In this document: positions 56,587 to 64,000 of the stretch, one piece after another
Layout of the letters: every line of letters begins with the position of its first letter
Numbering within the stretch: the stretch's first letter is position 1
Translations under genes and position numbers: made by a program
The notes under the pieces: generated by a model
What the model was told of the DNA's origin: nothing
The model's database searches: none
What the model saw: the letters and a program-made list of their open reading frames with translations, nothing else
NCBI RefSeq assembly: GCF_004216665.1
Contig: NZ_SGWY01000001.1
Span: 806,001 to 870,000 of the forward strand
DNA length: 64,000 nt
Direction: 5' to 3'
DNA from: Agromyces ramosus
Lineage (GTDB): Bacteria > Actinomycetota > Actinomycetes > Actinomycetales > Microbacteriaceae

Positions 56587-58344
56587 TCAGTCGTCGCGCC
56601 GTGCGTTCGCCCGACTCGCCTGCTCGGCGAGCGCGCTGAGCAGCGGCGGCACGTCGAGCGGCGGCACGACGGCCTCGATGAACACCAGGCGCCGACCGCC
56701 GAGCCGGTCGTATTGCTCGAACGCGCCGGTGACGTCGGCGGCGGTACGCGCCGTGACGGAGCGCGTGAACCCGGTCGGGTCGAAGGCCTTGACGACCGCG
56801 GTCCAGTTCCACGGTGCGATGTCGTTGTATTCGGCGGTCAGCCCGTGGATCGCCCGCTCGACCGTGTAGCCGAGGTTGTTCACGACCACGACGATCGCCG
56901 GCACGTGGTCGCGGATCAGGGTGCCGAGCTCGGCGATGGTGAGTTGCGCGGCACCGTCGCCGATGAGCACGATCGGCCGTCGCGATCGATCGGCGAGCGC
57001 GGCGCCGAGCAGCGCGGGCAGGGTGTAGCCGATCGCCGCCCAGAGCGGCTGCCCGATGAAGGTCACGCCATGCGGCATCCGGTGCATGCCCATGCCGTAG
57101 AACGACGTGCCCTGGTCGGCGATCACGAGGTCGCCCTCGCGGAGTCGTGCCGCCACCGCGTCCCAGAGGGCGGCCTGGTCGAGCGGGGCATCCGCCGGCT
57201 CGGCCGCCTCGGCCGTCACCTCGACCACGGGGAGCCGCGAGGCAGCCGCCCTCGGGGCGACCTCCGCAGCTTCGACGGGGTCCGCTGCGCCGCCGCCCGC
57301 GCCTGCGGCGTCCGCGTCGGGCGCGTCCCCCACGAGCCCGCCCTCCTCGAGCACCTCCCCCAGCACGGCGAGCGCGTCGGACATCGCGACCGAGCCGAAC
57401 ACCTCGTCGCCCATGCGCACCGAGCGCGGTCCGATCTCGATGGTCGTCTCGGGTAGGTGCTGCGAGAAGAACCCGCTCATGAGGTCGGTGAACTGCACGC
57501 CGACGGTGATGAGCACGTCGACGTCCTCGACCGCGGCGAGCGCCTCGGGCGAGCTCACGGCGCCGATGTACGGGCCGACGTAGTGCGCCGAGCTCTCGTC
57601 CACCACGCGCCGGCCCCACAGCGACACCGCGTGCGGCACGCCGAGCGCGAGCAGGTCGTGCAGCGCCGCCTCGGCGCCCATGCGATGCACGAGGATGCCG
57701 GCGAGCAGCGACACCGACGAGGCATCCGTGATCGCCGCCGCGGCTGCGCCGCGCAGGGCGGCCAGTGATGCGGCGTCGGACGCCTCGTCTTCGAGTGCGA
57801 GCGGGGCATCGGGTGCCGGCAGCGACGCCTTCGCGACATCCGCCGGGATCAGCAGGTAGCCCGGGCGGCGCTCGGTGAGGGTCTCGCGGATGACGCGGTC
57901 GATCTCGGCCGCCGCGTTCTCGACGGTGAGCAGCCCCTGCGCGTGCGTGACCTCGGCCGCCATGCGGGCGAAGTGCCCGAAGTCGCCGTCGCCGAGGGTG
58001 TGGTGCGTCGCGCGCCCCGCCGCCTGCGTCGCCGTCGAGGGCGAGCCCACCACGTGGATCACCGGCACGTGCTCGGCGTAGGCCCCGGCGATGGCGTTGA
58101 TCGCGCTCAGCTCGCCGACGCCGAACGTGGTGCACACCGCCCCGAGGCCGCGGATGCGCGCGTACCCGTCGGCGGCGTACCCGGCGCCGAGCTCGTTGGC
58201 GCAGCCGACCCATTCGATCGTCGGATGCTCCTCCACGTCGTCGAGCATCGCGAGCGTGAAGTCGCCGGGGACCCCGAAGAGGCGTTCGACGCCGGCTTCG
58301 GCGAGGCGGTCGAGCAGGTACGTCGTGACGTTCGCTTCCCCCAT
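56587..58344 (-). CDS. Thiamine-pyrophosphate alpha-keto acid decarboxylase (indolepyruvate/pyruvate decarboxylase-like)
   Basis: 585 residues. TPP-activating Glu51 in GCANELGAGYAADGYAR, the His pair H114-H115 in THHTLGDGDF that marks decarboxylases of the PDC/IPDC group, and the C-terminal TPP/Mg block VLIGDGAAQLTIAELGTLI plus VNNLGYTVERAIHG. It should decarboxylate a 2-keto acid (indolepyruvate, phenylpyruvate or pyruvate) to an aldehyde. An Ala/Asp-rich linker of about 55 residues sits near 345-400 between the middle and C-terminal domains. ATG 58344 is chosen; TTGGAT 6 bases upstream suggests a leaderless start. Confidence 0.88.
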   Translation of the reverse strand: MGEANVTTYLLDRLAEAGVERLFGVPGDFTLAMLDDVEEHPTIEWVGCANELGAGYAADGYARIRGLGAVCTTFGVGELSAINAIAGAYAEHVPVIHVVGSPSTATQAAGRATHHTLGDGDFGHFARMAAEVTHAQGLLTVENAAAEIDRVIRETLTERRPGYLLIPADVAKASLPAPDAPLALEDEASDAASLAALRGAAAAAITDASSVSLLAGILVHRMGAEAALHDLLALGVPHAVSLWGRRVVDESSAHYVGPYIGAVSSPEALAAVEDVDVLITVGVQFTDLMSGFFSQHLPETTIEIGPRSVRMGDEVFGSVAMSDALAVLGEVLEEGGLVGDAPDADAAGAGGGAADPVEAAEVAPRAAASRLPVVEVTAEAAEPADAPLDQAALWDAVAARLREGDLVIADQGTSFYGMGMHRMPHGVTFIGQPLWAAIGYTLPALLGAALADRSRRPIVLIGDGAAQLTIAELGTLIRDHVPAIVVVVNNLGYTVERAIHGLTAEYNDIAPWNWTAVVKAFDPTGFTRSVTARTAADVTGAFEQYDRLGGRRLVFIEAVVPPLDVPPLLSALAEQASRANARRDD

Positions 58345-58390
58345 GCGCACATCCAAGCACGCGGATGCCGCGGCGGCACGGATCGCGGGG

Positions 58391-58924
58391 TCAGCGCGTG
58401 CGACGGCCGTTCGGGCGGGGCGGTGCGGGCCGCGCCGACACGGTCGCGATCGTGCGCAGCGCCTCGACGACGGTGGCGACCTGGCCGCGCGACAGGTCGC
58501 GGATCAGTTCGGCCTCTGCGCCGATGAGCTCTCGCATCGCCGCGTCGACGGCGCTGCGCCCCTCGGGCAGCAGCGTGACGAGCCGACTCCTGAGGTCGGC
58601 GGGGTGATCGGTGCGGGCGACCATCCCGCGGGCCACGAGCCGGTCGACCCGATAGGTCGAGGTGCCGGTCGCCGTGCTCGTCGCCGCGGACAGCTGCGAC
58701 GGCGTCATCGACTCGCCGTCGGGTGCTCGGCGGAGGTTGGAGAGGATGTCGAACTCCCAGGCGCGGAGTCCCGCCGACGCGAACGCCCGCTCGCGGATCC
58801 CCTGCAGGTCTCGCGCCACACGGCGGAGGCGCGACATGACGTCCAACGGCGTCAGGTCGAGATCGGGCAGGATCTCCGACCACGCGTCGATGACGGAGTC
58901 GACATCATCATCCGACCAGTCCAC
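58391..58924 (-). CDS. MarR family transcriptional regulator
   Basis: 177 residues. Winged helix at about 55-125: AWEFDILSNLRRAPDGESMTPSQLSAATSTATGTSTYRVDRLVARGMVARTDHPADLRSRLVTLLPEG. GGAGGGAG precedes GTG 58924. It lies 46 bp upstream of the keto acid decarboxylase on the same strand and may regulate it. Confidence 0.9.
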   Translation of the reverse strand: MDWSDDDVDSVIDAWSEILPDLDLTPLDVMSRLRRVARDLQGIRERAFASAGLRAWEFDILSNLRRAPDGESMTPSQLSAATSTATGTSTYRVDRLVARGMVARTDHPADLRSRLVTLLPEGRSAVDAAMRELIGAEAELIRDLSRGQVATVVEALRTIATVSARPAPPRPNGRRTR

Positions 58925-59096
58925 TCGTCAGCTCCCTCCGGACGCCGGCGCTCGAGGCCGTCGCCGTCGCCTCCTTCAAGTATCCGTGGGATGCCCCGGC
59001 GGTGGGGCGCACGGACGGGGGCGATCGCCACTCGACCCACGGAGCGGCCTCCCGCAAGGGGTCGCGCGTGTCGGCGGCATCCGGAACCATGGCCGC

Positions 59097-60026
59097 ATGG
59101 ATGTCACCGAGTGGCTGCTCGATTCCGATCCGTCGATCCGCTGGCAGGTCATGCGCGACCTGCTCGCCGCGCCCGACGAGAGCGTCGAGGCCGAGCGATC
59201 CCGCGTCGCACGCGAGGGCTGGGGTGCCCGCCTCCTCGGGCTGCAGGACGACGACGGGTACTGGGGCGGCGACGAGTACGGCGAGAACGGCGACCGGCGG
59301 GGCACCCACTGGACCCTGCACCTGCTGCGCCGCCTCGGCGCCGACCCCGGCGACCCCGCCGTGCGCGCGGCCGTCGAGCGCGTCCGTGAGGGCGTGGTGT
59401 GGAAGTGGTTCGACCACCGAGGGTACTTCCACGGTGAGGTGGAGGAGTGCGTGAACGGCGGCGTCCTCGCCGTGGCGGCCTACTTCGGCGAGCTGGGCGA
59501 GGGCAGCGAGGGGATCATCGCGCGCCTGCTCGACGAGCGGCTCGACGACGGCGGCTGGAACTGCGAGCGCGAAACGGGGTCGACCCGGTCGTCGTTCGAC
59601 TCGACGATCTGCGTGCTCGAGGGACTGCTCGCCTACGAGCGGGTGGTCGGCTCGGCGACGGAACCCGCCATCGCCGAGGCCCGGCGAGGCGGCGAGGAGT
59701 ACCTGCTCGAGCGCAGCCTCTTCCGGCGACGGTCCACCGGCGAGCTCGTGCTCCCCCGCTACGCGAACTTCTCGTTCCCTCCGTACTGGTTCTACGACGT
59801 GCTGCGGGCGCTCGACTACTTCCGCGAGGCCGGGGGCACCCCCGACCCCCGCATCGCCGATGCGATGGACCTGATGCTCGACCAGCGAGGGGACGACGGA
59901 CGCTGGGCGGCCGGCGTGCCCTGGCGCGGCGAGGTGTTCTTCGCGGTCGACGCGCCCGAGGGCGAGCCGAGCCGCTGGAACACCCTCCGCGCGCTCCGCG
60001 TGCTGCGCTGGGCCGGGGCCGACTAG
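59097..60026 (+). CDS. Squalene cyclase/prenyltransferase-fold protein
   Basis: 309 residues of repeated alpha-hairpins with aromatic GxW-type motifs: LLGLQDDDGYWGGDEYG, RLDDGGWNCERETGSTRSSFDSTICVLEGLLAYE, QRGDDGRWAAGVPWRGEVFF. This is the alpha/alpha-toroid of terpene cyclases and prenyltransferases, but a single domain of half the normal length and without a DxDD motif. Widespread in Actinobacteria as an uncharacterised protein. AACCAT 6 bases before the ATG hints at a leaderless start. Confidence 0.82.
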   Translation: MDVTEWLLDSDPSIRWQVMRDLLAAPDESVEAERSRVAREGWGARLLGLQDDDGYWGGDEYGENGDRRGTHWTLHLLRRLGADPGDPAVRAAVERVREGVVWKWFDHRGYFHGEVEECVNGGVLAVAAYFGELGEGSEGIIARLLDERLDDGGWNCERETGSTRSSFDSTICVLEGLLAYERVVGSATEPAIAEARRGGEEYLLERSLFRRRSTGELVLPRYANFSFPPYWFYDVLRALDYFREAGGTPDPRIADAMDLMLDQRGDDGRWAAGVPWRGEVFFAVDAPEGEPSRWNTLRALRVLRWAGAD

Positions 60027-60044
60027 CCCAGCGCGGCGGCGTTC

Positions 60045-60959
60045 TCACTCGCTCACCGGGGCGGGCACCGCCTCGCCGTCGAGGCGCGCGATCCGGGCGC
60101 GCGCGTTCTGCTCACTCGGGGACATGCGGCCGAGCAGGCGCACGCCGAACGCGAGGACGAGCCGGGTCAGGGTGATCGCCGGCCACCGTGGACGCCGCAG
60201 CCCGAGCAGCTCGCGGTAGTGCGGGTCGAGGGAGGCGACGGCGCCCCCGAACAGGATCGGGTACAGCCGGCCCGTCAGGCCCGGCAGCCCGGGCTTGCGC
60301 AGGAAGCCCACCGCCTGTGCGACCCGCGCATCCGGTTTCGCCTCGACGAGGAACGCGTCCATCTCCTCGTGCAGCGCCGCGACCGAGGTGGGCGGGTCCT
60401 GCACGCCCATCAACCGGCCGGCCTGCGCCCACTCCCGCACGTAGGCGTCGGGCCCGCCGGGGATCGGTCCGCCCCAGATCCGGTGGGCGCCGATGAACGC
60501 CTCGGTGAACGCGTCGTGCACCCAGCGCAGCAGCTCCTCGTCGTTCGCCGCGTACGGGCGTTCGACCCCTCGGGCATCGACGTAGGTGCCCGTGACGTGC
60601 TCATGCAATCGCGAGACGAAGGCGGATGCCGCAGTGGCGCTGCGCCGGTCGCCGAAGGTCGTCATCGCGACCCAGCGCACGGTGCCGTCGAGCCGGCCGA
60701 GCGGATCCTCGCTGTAGCGCGACCAGTCGTGCACGCCGGCCATCGCACCGGGATGCAGTGTCTGCAGCAGCAGCGCACGGATGCCGGCGACCAGGGTCGG
60801 CAGTGCGCCGTTCACGGCCCAGACCGCGCTGCCCGGTCCGAAGAACCCTTCGTCCTCGCCCTCCGCGAGCGAACGCGTCCATGCCGGGGGCTCTCGGCGC
60901 CCGTGTCGGCCGGGTCGCCAGCGCACCGCTCCGAGCGAGCTCCCTCGTTCATCGGCCAT
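60045..60959 (-). CDS. Oxygenase MpaB family protein (DUF2236)
   Basis: 304 residues. GFFGPGSAVWAVNGALPTLVAGIRALLLQTLHPGAMAGVHDWSRY at the start, RLDGTVRWVAMTTFGDRRSA, then YAANDEELLRWVHDAFTEAFIGAHRIWGG, the conserved core that in latex-clearing protein and MpaB' contacts heme. It may be a heme oxygenase acting on a hydrophobic substrate. TACGGT (60965-60970) is 5 bases before the ATG; leaderless. Convergent with the squalene-cyclase-fold gene. Confidence 0.85.
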   Translation of the reverse strand: MADERGSSLGAVRWRPGRHGRREPPAWTRSLAEGEDEGFFGPGSAVWAVNGALPTLVAGIRALLLQTLHPGAMAGVHDWSRYSEDPLGRLDGTVRWVAMTTFGDRRSATAASAFVSRLHEHVTGTYVDARGVERPYAANDEELLRWVHDAFTEAFIGAHRIWGGPIPGGPDAYVREWAQAGRLMGVQDPPTSVAALHEEMDAFLVEAKPDARVAQAVGFLRKPGLPGLTGRLYPILFGGAVASLDPHYRELLGLRRPRWPAITLTRLVLAFGVRLLGRMSPSEQNARARIARLDGEAVPAPVSE

Positions 60960-61021
60960 AGTCGACCGTAACCCGGAGCACGCCCCGGCAGTCTGCGGAT
61001 CCGCCGCGAACCGAAGCCCGC

Positions 61022-61048
61022 TGTCACAACGCGCACCGCTGAGTTGTC
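61022..61048 (+). promoter_or_regulatory. ECF41-type promoter of the hydrolase-SDR operon
   Basis: TGTCACA (61022-61028), 16 bases, TGTC (61045-61048). Identical boxes and spacing to the promoter of the CMD-sigma operon at 32633-32659. Leader of about 110 bases to the hydrolase start at 61163. The second gene of the operon is an NAD(P)-binding oxidoreductase/epimerase-type protein, one of the partner classes known for ECF41. Confidence 0.7.
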
Positions 61049-61162
61049 TGTGCTGGTGAACGCGAGTGCCACCGCACCCGTGCCGGAACAACGCGAACGG
61101 CGACGACGATCGTCGGTCGACGTCCGGGAGACGACCGAGAGACGACAGAGAGAAGCGACATC

Positions 61163-61894
61163 ATGAACGAACAGCAACCCGTCATCGCGCTCGTGCACGG
61201 CGCCTTCGCCGAGTCCGCCAGCTGGAACGGCGTCATCGAACGCCTGCAGGCGAAGGGGCTCGACGCGATCGCGATTGCGAACCCGCTGCGCAGCCTCACG
61301 ATCGACGCCGCCTACCTGCGCGACGTCGTCGCCGGGCTCGGTCGACCCGTCGTGCTCGTCGGCCACTCGTACGGCGGGATGGTGATCACCGAGGCGGCCT
61401 CGAACAACGACGCCGTGCGGGCGCTCGTCTACGTCGGCGCCTTCGCTCCCGCCACGGGCGAGAGCGCCCTGTCGCTGTCGTCGAAGTTCCCGGGCAGCAC
61501 GCTGGGCGAGACGCTGACCGCCTACCCGGTCTCGACCGGCGGCAACGAGCTCGCGATCCGCGTCGACGCGTTCCACCGGCAGTTCTGCGCCGACGTTCCC
61601 GCCGAGACGGCCGCCCTCATGGCCGCGACCCAGCGACCCGTCACCGAGGCCTCGCTCTCCGAGGGCCTGCCGACGGATGCCCCGGCGTGGACGCAGCTCC
61701 CGTCCTGGTTCGTGTACGGCGACTCCGACCTGAACATCCCTGCCGAGCTGCAGCGCTTCGCGGCCGAGCGGGCGGGATCCCGCGGAACCCGCGAGCTCGC
61801 CGGAGTCTCGCACGCACTCAGCGTGTCGGCGCCCGACGAGGTCGCGGCATCCGTGCTCGACGCTGTCGCGAGCGTCTCGGCGCCCGTCGAGTAG
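61163..61894 (+). CDS. Alpha/beta hydrolase (EstC/salicylate esterase-like)
   Basis: 243 residues: LVHGAFAESASWNGVIERL is the N-terminal HGAFADAS-type oxyanion loop, GHSYGG carries Ser69, LPSWFVYGDSDLNIP the acid, and AGVSHALSVSAPDEVA His217. Similar small hydrolases include plant methyl-ester esterases and bacterial EstC. GAGAGAAG lies upstream of the ATG. Co-transcribed with an SDR-type gene 10 bp downstream and probably driven by the ECF41-like promoter. Confidence 0.88.
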   Translation: MNEQQPVIALVHGAFAESASWNGVIERLQAKGLDAIAIANPLRSLTIDAAYLRDVVAGLGRPVVLVGHSYGGMVITEAASNNDAVRALVYVGAFAPATGESALSLSSKFPGSTLGETLTAYPVSTGGNELAIRVDAFHRQFCADVPAETAALMAATQRPVTEASLSEGLPTDAPAWTQLPSWFVYGDSDLNIPAELQRFAAERAGSRGTRELAGVSHALSVSAPDEVAASVLDAVASVSAPVE

Positions 61895-61904
61895 GAGGAC
61901 GACG

Positions 61905-62690
61905 ATGAAGATCGCGGTCATCGGCGGCACCGGCCTCATCGGCACGCGGCTGGTCGCGCGGCTCGCGGCCGAGGGTCACGACGTCACGTCCGCCGCGCGG
62001 TCCACCGGGGTGAACTCCTACACCGGCGAGGGGCTCGCCGAGGCGCTCGAGGGCGTCGAGACCCTCGTCGACGTCTCGAACTCGGGATACCTCGACGAGC
62101 GGGGTGCGAACGACTTCTTCTACGGCTCCACCCTGAACCTGCTGACCTACGGCGCCGCGGCCGGTGTGCGTCACCACGTCGCGCTGTCGGTGGTCGGCAC
62201 GGATCGCCTCGCGGGCACCGAGGGAGGCTACTTCGCGGCGAAGGCGGCCCAGGAGCACCTCATCCGCCAGTCGGGCCGTGAGTACTCGATCGTCCACACG
62301 ACCCAGTTCTTCGAGTTCCTCGCGAGCATCGCGGATGCCGCGACCAGCCGGCACCTCGTGCGCCTCTCGAACGCGCTCATCCAGCCGATCGCCGCCGACG
62401 ACGTCGCGACGGTCGTCGCGACGGTGGCGACCGGCTCGCCCGTGAACCGGGTGGTCGAGTTCGCGGGGCCCGAGCAGTTCCGGCTCGAGGAGCTCGTGCA
62501 GCGGGAGCTCCGGCTCCGCGACGATCCCCGCGAAGTCGTGGCCGATCCCCTCGCGACCTACTTCGGCACCGAGCTCGACGAGCGCGAGCTGCTGCCGGGC
62601 GACGATGCCACGATCACGCCGACGCGCTTCGGGGAGTGGATCGCGACGCAACCGGGCCCGCGAGCCGGCCGCCCGGTGGATCGGGCATAA
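61905..62690 (+). CDS. NAD(P)-binding SDR/NmrA-like oxidoreductase
   Basis: 261 residues. [25 protein letters not shown] (3-27) is the GGTG-x-x-G nucleotide motif of atypical SDRs; [50 protein letters not shown] contains a Y-x-x-x-K. NmrA/epimerase-like, reductive or regulatory role unknown. AGGAGGACGACG precedes the ATG; gap of 10 bp to the hydrolase. ECF41 partner genes elsewhere include such oxidoreductases and epimerases. Confidence 0.87.
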   Translation: MKIAVIGGTGLIGTRLVARLAAEGHDVTSAARSTGVNSYTGEGLAEALEGVETLVDVSNSGYLDERGANDFFYGSTLNLLTYGAAAGVRHHVALSVVGTDRLAGTEGGYFAAKAAQEHLIRQSGREYSIVHTTQFFEFLASIADAATSRHLVRLSNALIQPIAADDVATVVATVATGSPVNRVVEFAGPEQFRLEELVQRELRLRDDPREVVADPLATYFGTELDERELLPGDDATITPTRFGEWIATQPGPRAGRPVDRA

Positions 62691-62710
62691 TCGCCGGGGC
62701 ATCCGTGTTG

Positions 62711-62727
62711 TTGAGAATAGTTCTCAA
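62711..62727. promoter_or_regulatory. Zur-like box of the alternative L36 gene
   Basis: TTGAGAATAGTTCTCAA: perfect 7-bp arms around TAG, or read as 7-1-7, TGAGAAT-A-GTTCTCA, close to the actinobacterial Zur pattern TGAAAAT-x-ATTTTCA. It ends immediately before a TACTAT -10 box (62728-62733), so Zur with zinc would block transcription of rpmJ2. Confidence 0.7.
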
Positions 62728-62742
62728 TACTATGGAGGAATC

Positions 62743-62865
62743 ATGAAGGTCCGCGCATCGATGAAGTCGCTGAAGAACCAGACCGGCGCGCAGGTGGTGC
62801 GCCGCCGCGGCAAGGTCTACGTGATCAATCGCCTGAACCCGCGCTTCAAGGGCCACCAGGGCTGA
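62743..62865 (+). CDS. rpmJ2: 50S ribosomal protein L36, zinc-independent paralogue
   Basis: 40 residues: [20 protein letters not shown], then a basic middle and [14 protein letters not shown]. It is L36 without the four zinc ligands (C-C-C-H) of the normal protein: no Cys at all. Such C-minus L36 copies replace the zinc-containing one during zinc starvation. GGAGGA precedes ATG 62743, and a Zur-like palindrome covers the promoter. The last 20 bp overlap the convergent YrdC-like gene. Confidence 0.92.
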   Translation: MKVRASMKSLKNQTGAQVVRRRGKVYVINRLNPRFKGHQG

Positions 62866-63688
62866 CCGCCGGAGGACCCGGATAGAGCATCGCGAGCAGC
62901 TCCGCGGTCGCCTCGTTGGGTGAGAGCCCTTCGAGGAGGCCCGGCGGCACGGCCATCGGCGGGAAGTGCGCCGGGATCGCGCTCGCGGCATCGATGTGCT
63001 CCCCCGTGGCGGACTCGAGCTCGGCGAGGGCGATGATCCCGTGACGATCCAGTCGGATTCCGGCCGGGCCCAGCTCGAGGATCGGCAGCGATCCGGAGGC
63101 CGCATGCTCGAACGCCGCCTCGAAGAGGATGGGCAGCCCGTGCCGCTCGGCGAATTCGGTGGCCGCGCCCGGGTCCACGATCTCGGTGCGCCCGCTCTCG
63201 TTCATCGACGTCGCGGCGACCCACTCGATCCCCGAGTCCCACATGGCAGTCATGAGCGTGGAGGTCCCCGGCATCCGGAGCGGGTCGAAGACCTGCACCC
63301 ACCGCCGGCCGTCGACGTCCGAATGCAGGTGGTCGGGAATGCCGGAACCCGGCGAGGCCGGGGCGCGCACGGCCACCATCGCCGCCAGCTGCTCGGCGAA
63401 CCACGGCGCCTCCGCCAAGCGACGCGCGTCGGGAGCGAACGCGCCGACGTCGACGAGCTCCAGCAGGCGCCCCGGGCGCGTGCACACGCCCAGCGGTTTG
63501 TGGCCGCGAGCTGCGCCCTTGACGTGCATGATCTCGTCGGCGACACCCACGTGGCTGCCGTCGACGATGAGCCCGAAGACGGTGCCGAAACGGGCGCCGA
63601 CGATTCCGCCGGTCTCGACGACCTCGATCGCCGCGGCGACCGCACCGGCATCCTCGAACGAGGAGATCTCCATCTGCCCCACCCCCAT
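62846..63688 (-). CDS. YrdC/Sua5-like domain protein, divergent
   Basis: 280 residues. [23 protein letters not shown] followed by [18 protein letters not shown] corresponds to the Sua5/YrdC core (G-G-I/V-x-x-x-P-T-x-T-x-Y-G-L then K-x-R-x-x-x-K-P-L), and [15 protein letters not shown] to the S-T/S-A-N-x-S-G block. Several core residues are altered (T-D-T-V-Y to F-G-T-V-F), so threonylcarbamoyl-AMP synthesis is doubtful. Start ATG 63688 or the in-frame ATG 63673. Lies between zinc-linked genes. Confidence 0.7.
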   Translation of the reverse strand: MGVGQMEISSFEDAGAVAAAIEVVETGGIVGARFGTVFGLIVDGSHVGVADEIMHVKGAARGHKPLGVCTRPGRLLELVDVGAFAPDARRLAEAPWFAEQLAAMVAVRAPASPGSGIPDHLHSDVDGRRWVQVFDPLRMPGTSTLMTAMWDSGIEWVAATSMNESGRTEIVDPGAATEFAERHGLPILFEAAFEHAASGSLPILELGPAGIRLDRHGIIALAELESATGEHIDAASAIPAHFPPMAVPPGLLEGLSPNEATAELLAMLYPGPPAVSPGGP

Positions 63689-63736
63689 CGACGATCATCG
63701 CCGATCGGACGCGTCTTCGGTGGCACGATGGAGGTC

Positions 63737-64000
63737 ATGACCGGATCCGACCGATCGACCTCCCGGGTCGCGCCGCGCGTGCTGGGGCCGGTGGTCGACG
63801 ACATGACGCGGTGCGTGCACTACCGCACCGAGGTCGACATCGTCGCGATCAGGTTCGCCTGCTGCAACGAGTACTACCCGTGCCACCGCTGCCACGAGGA
63901 GACCGCCGACCACCCGGCGCGGCAGTGGAAGGCCTCCGAGCGCGAACGGGAAGCCGTGCTCTGCGGCGCGTGCGGCACCGAGCTGACGATCGCGTCGTAC
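63737..64000 (+). CDS. CHY zinc-finger protein, 5' part, cut by window end
   Basis: 88 residues visible. C-V-H-Y at the start of the domain, then IRFACCNEYYPCHRCHEE and LCGACGTEL, the Cys/His order of CHY-type zinc fingers. Bacterial members are small stand-alone zinc proteins of unknown function. An in-frame ATG at 63728 is an alternative start; GGAGGTC is too near to serve ATG 63737 well. Continues beyond the window. Confidence 0.85.
   Translation, partial: MTGSDRSTSRVAPRVLGPVVDDMTRCVHYRTEVDIVAIRFACCNEYYPCHRCHEETADHPARQWKASEREREAVLCGACGTELTIASY

Noticed and set aside
56587-58344. Acetolactate synthase.
   Set aside because: The His-His pair in THHTLGDGDF and the overall motif order fit pyruvate/indolepyruvate decarboxylases; no regulatory subunit gene (ilvN) follows.

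Overview
The window is a high-GC actinobacterial chromosome segment, most likely from a Microbacteriaceae member (an Agromyces-like genus is my best guess). The grounds are actinobacterial protein families (CE1758/CE1759-type flavin enzymes, an actinobacterial-type cytochrome b, ECF41 sigma factors, F420-type deazaflavin proteins, DUF2236/MpaB), many apparently leaderless genes with a TANNNT -10 box 6-7 bases before the start codon, and a very frequent GGATGCC/GGCATCC heptamer. I count 71 protein genes, two of them cut by the window edges. I see no rRNA, tRNA, CRISPR array, insertion sequence or prophage. The gene content is accessory metabolism plus small regulators in short operons.

Layout. 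1-10.4 kb: end of a glycogen debranching enzyme, an acyl-CoA dehydrogenase, GNAT, thioesterase, DHFR-like protein, a hydrolase coupled to an AlkZ-like winged-helix protein, a degenerate resolvase-fold protein, the luciferase-like monooxygenase / MarR / FMN reductase operon, and a covalent-flavin amine oxidase. 10.4-15.5 kb, all on the minus strand: a MEDS sensor plus LuxR pair, and an operon of two epoxide-hydrolase-type enzymes with a single-Cys thioredoxin-like protein. 15.6-19.4 kb: YCII protein, an unusual FAD oxidoreductase, an EctB-like aminotransferase and an unknown protein. 19.4-23.7 kb: an MFS / SRPBCC / ArsR operon, VOC, SRPBCC with divergent TetR, and a cupin.

23.8-33.2 kb is the most interesting part. 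It holds a cytochrome b paralogue that appears to have lost both ligands of one heme, a glycosyltransferase, two ECF41-type sigma factors, a CMD/AhpD-like protein, glucose-6-phosphate dehydrogenase and an NTF2-like protein. Sequences matching the ECF41 promoter consensus TGTCACA-N16-CGTC, as I remember it, lie before the cytochrome b gene, before the CMD-sigma operon and, at 61.0 kb, before a hydrolase-SDR operon. A weaker match precedes the first sigma gene. This suggests one local regulon with an unusual respiratory or redox member.

33.3-46.8 kb: quinone-reductase-like protein, cupin, a membrane Ser/Thr kinase, a DUF2975/XRE pair, an ArsR/SRPBCC pair, a response regulator with two tandem paralogous histidine kinases, and a small membrane protein overlapping a Tat-exported multicopper oxidase. 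46.9-49.1 kb: a DUF1704 (MATCAP-like) metallopeptidase overlapping an ATP-grasp ligase, a ligase/peptidase pair that recalls tubulin tyrosination/detyrosination. 49.1-60.9 kb: LysE exporter with Lrp, TetR with a hydrolase, GNAT, epoxide hydrolase, MFS symporter, DUF1801, an indolepyruvate/pyruvate decarboxylase-type enzyme, MarR, a squalene-cyclase-fold protein and an MpaB-type oxygenase. 61.0-64 kb: the hydrolase-SDR operon, a cysteine-free L36 behind a Zur-like box, a YrdC-like protein and a CHY zinc-finger gene cut by the window end.
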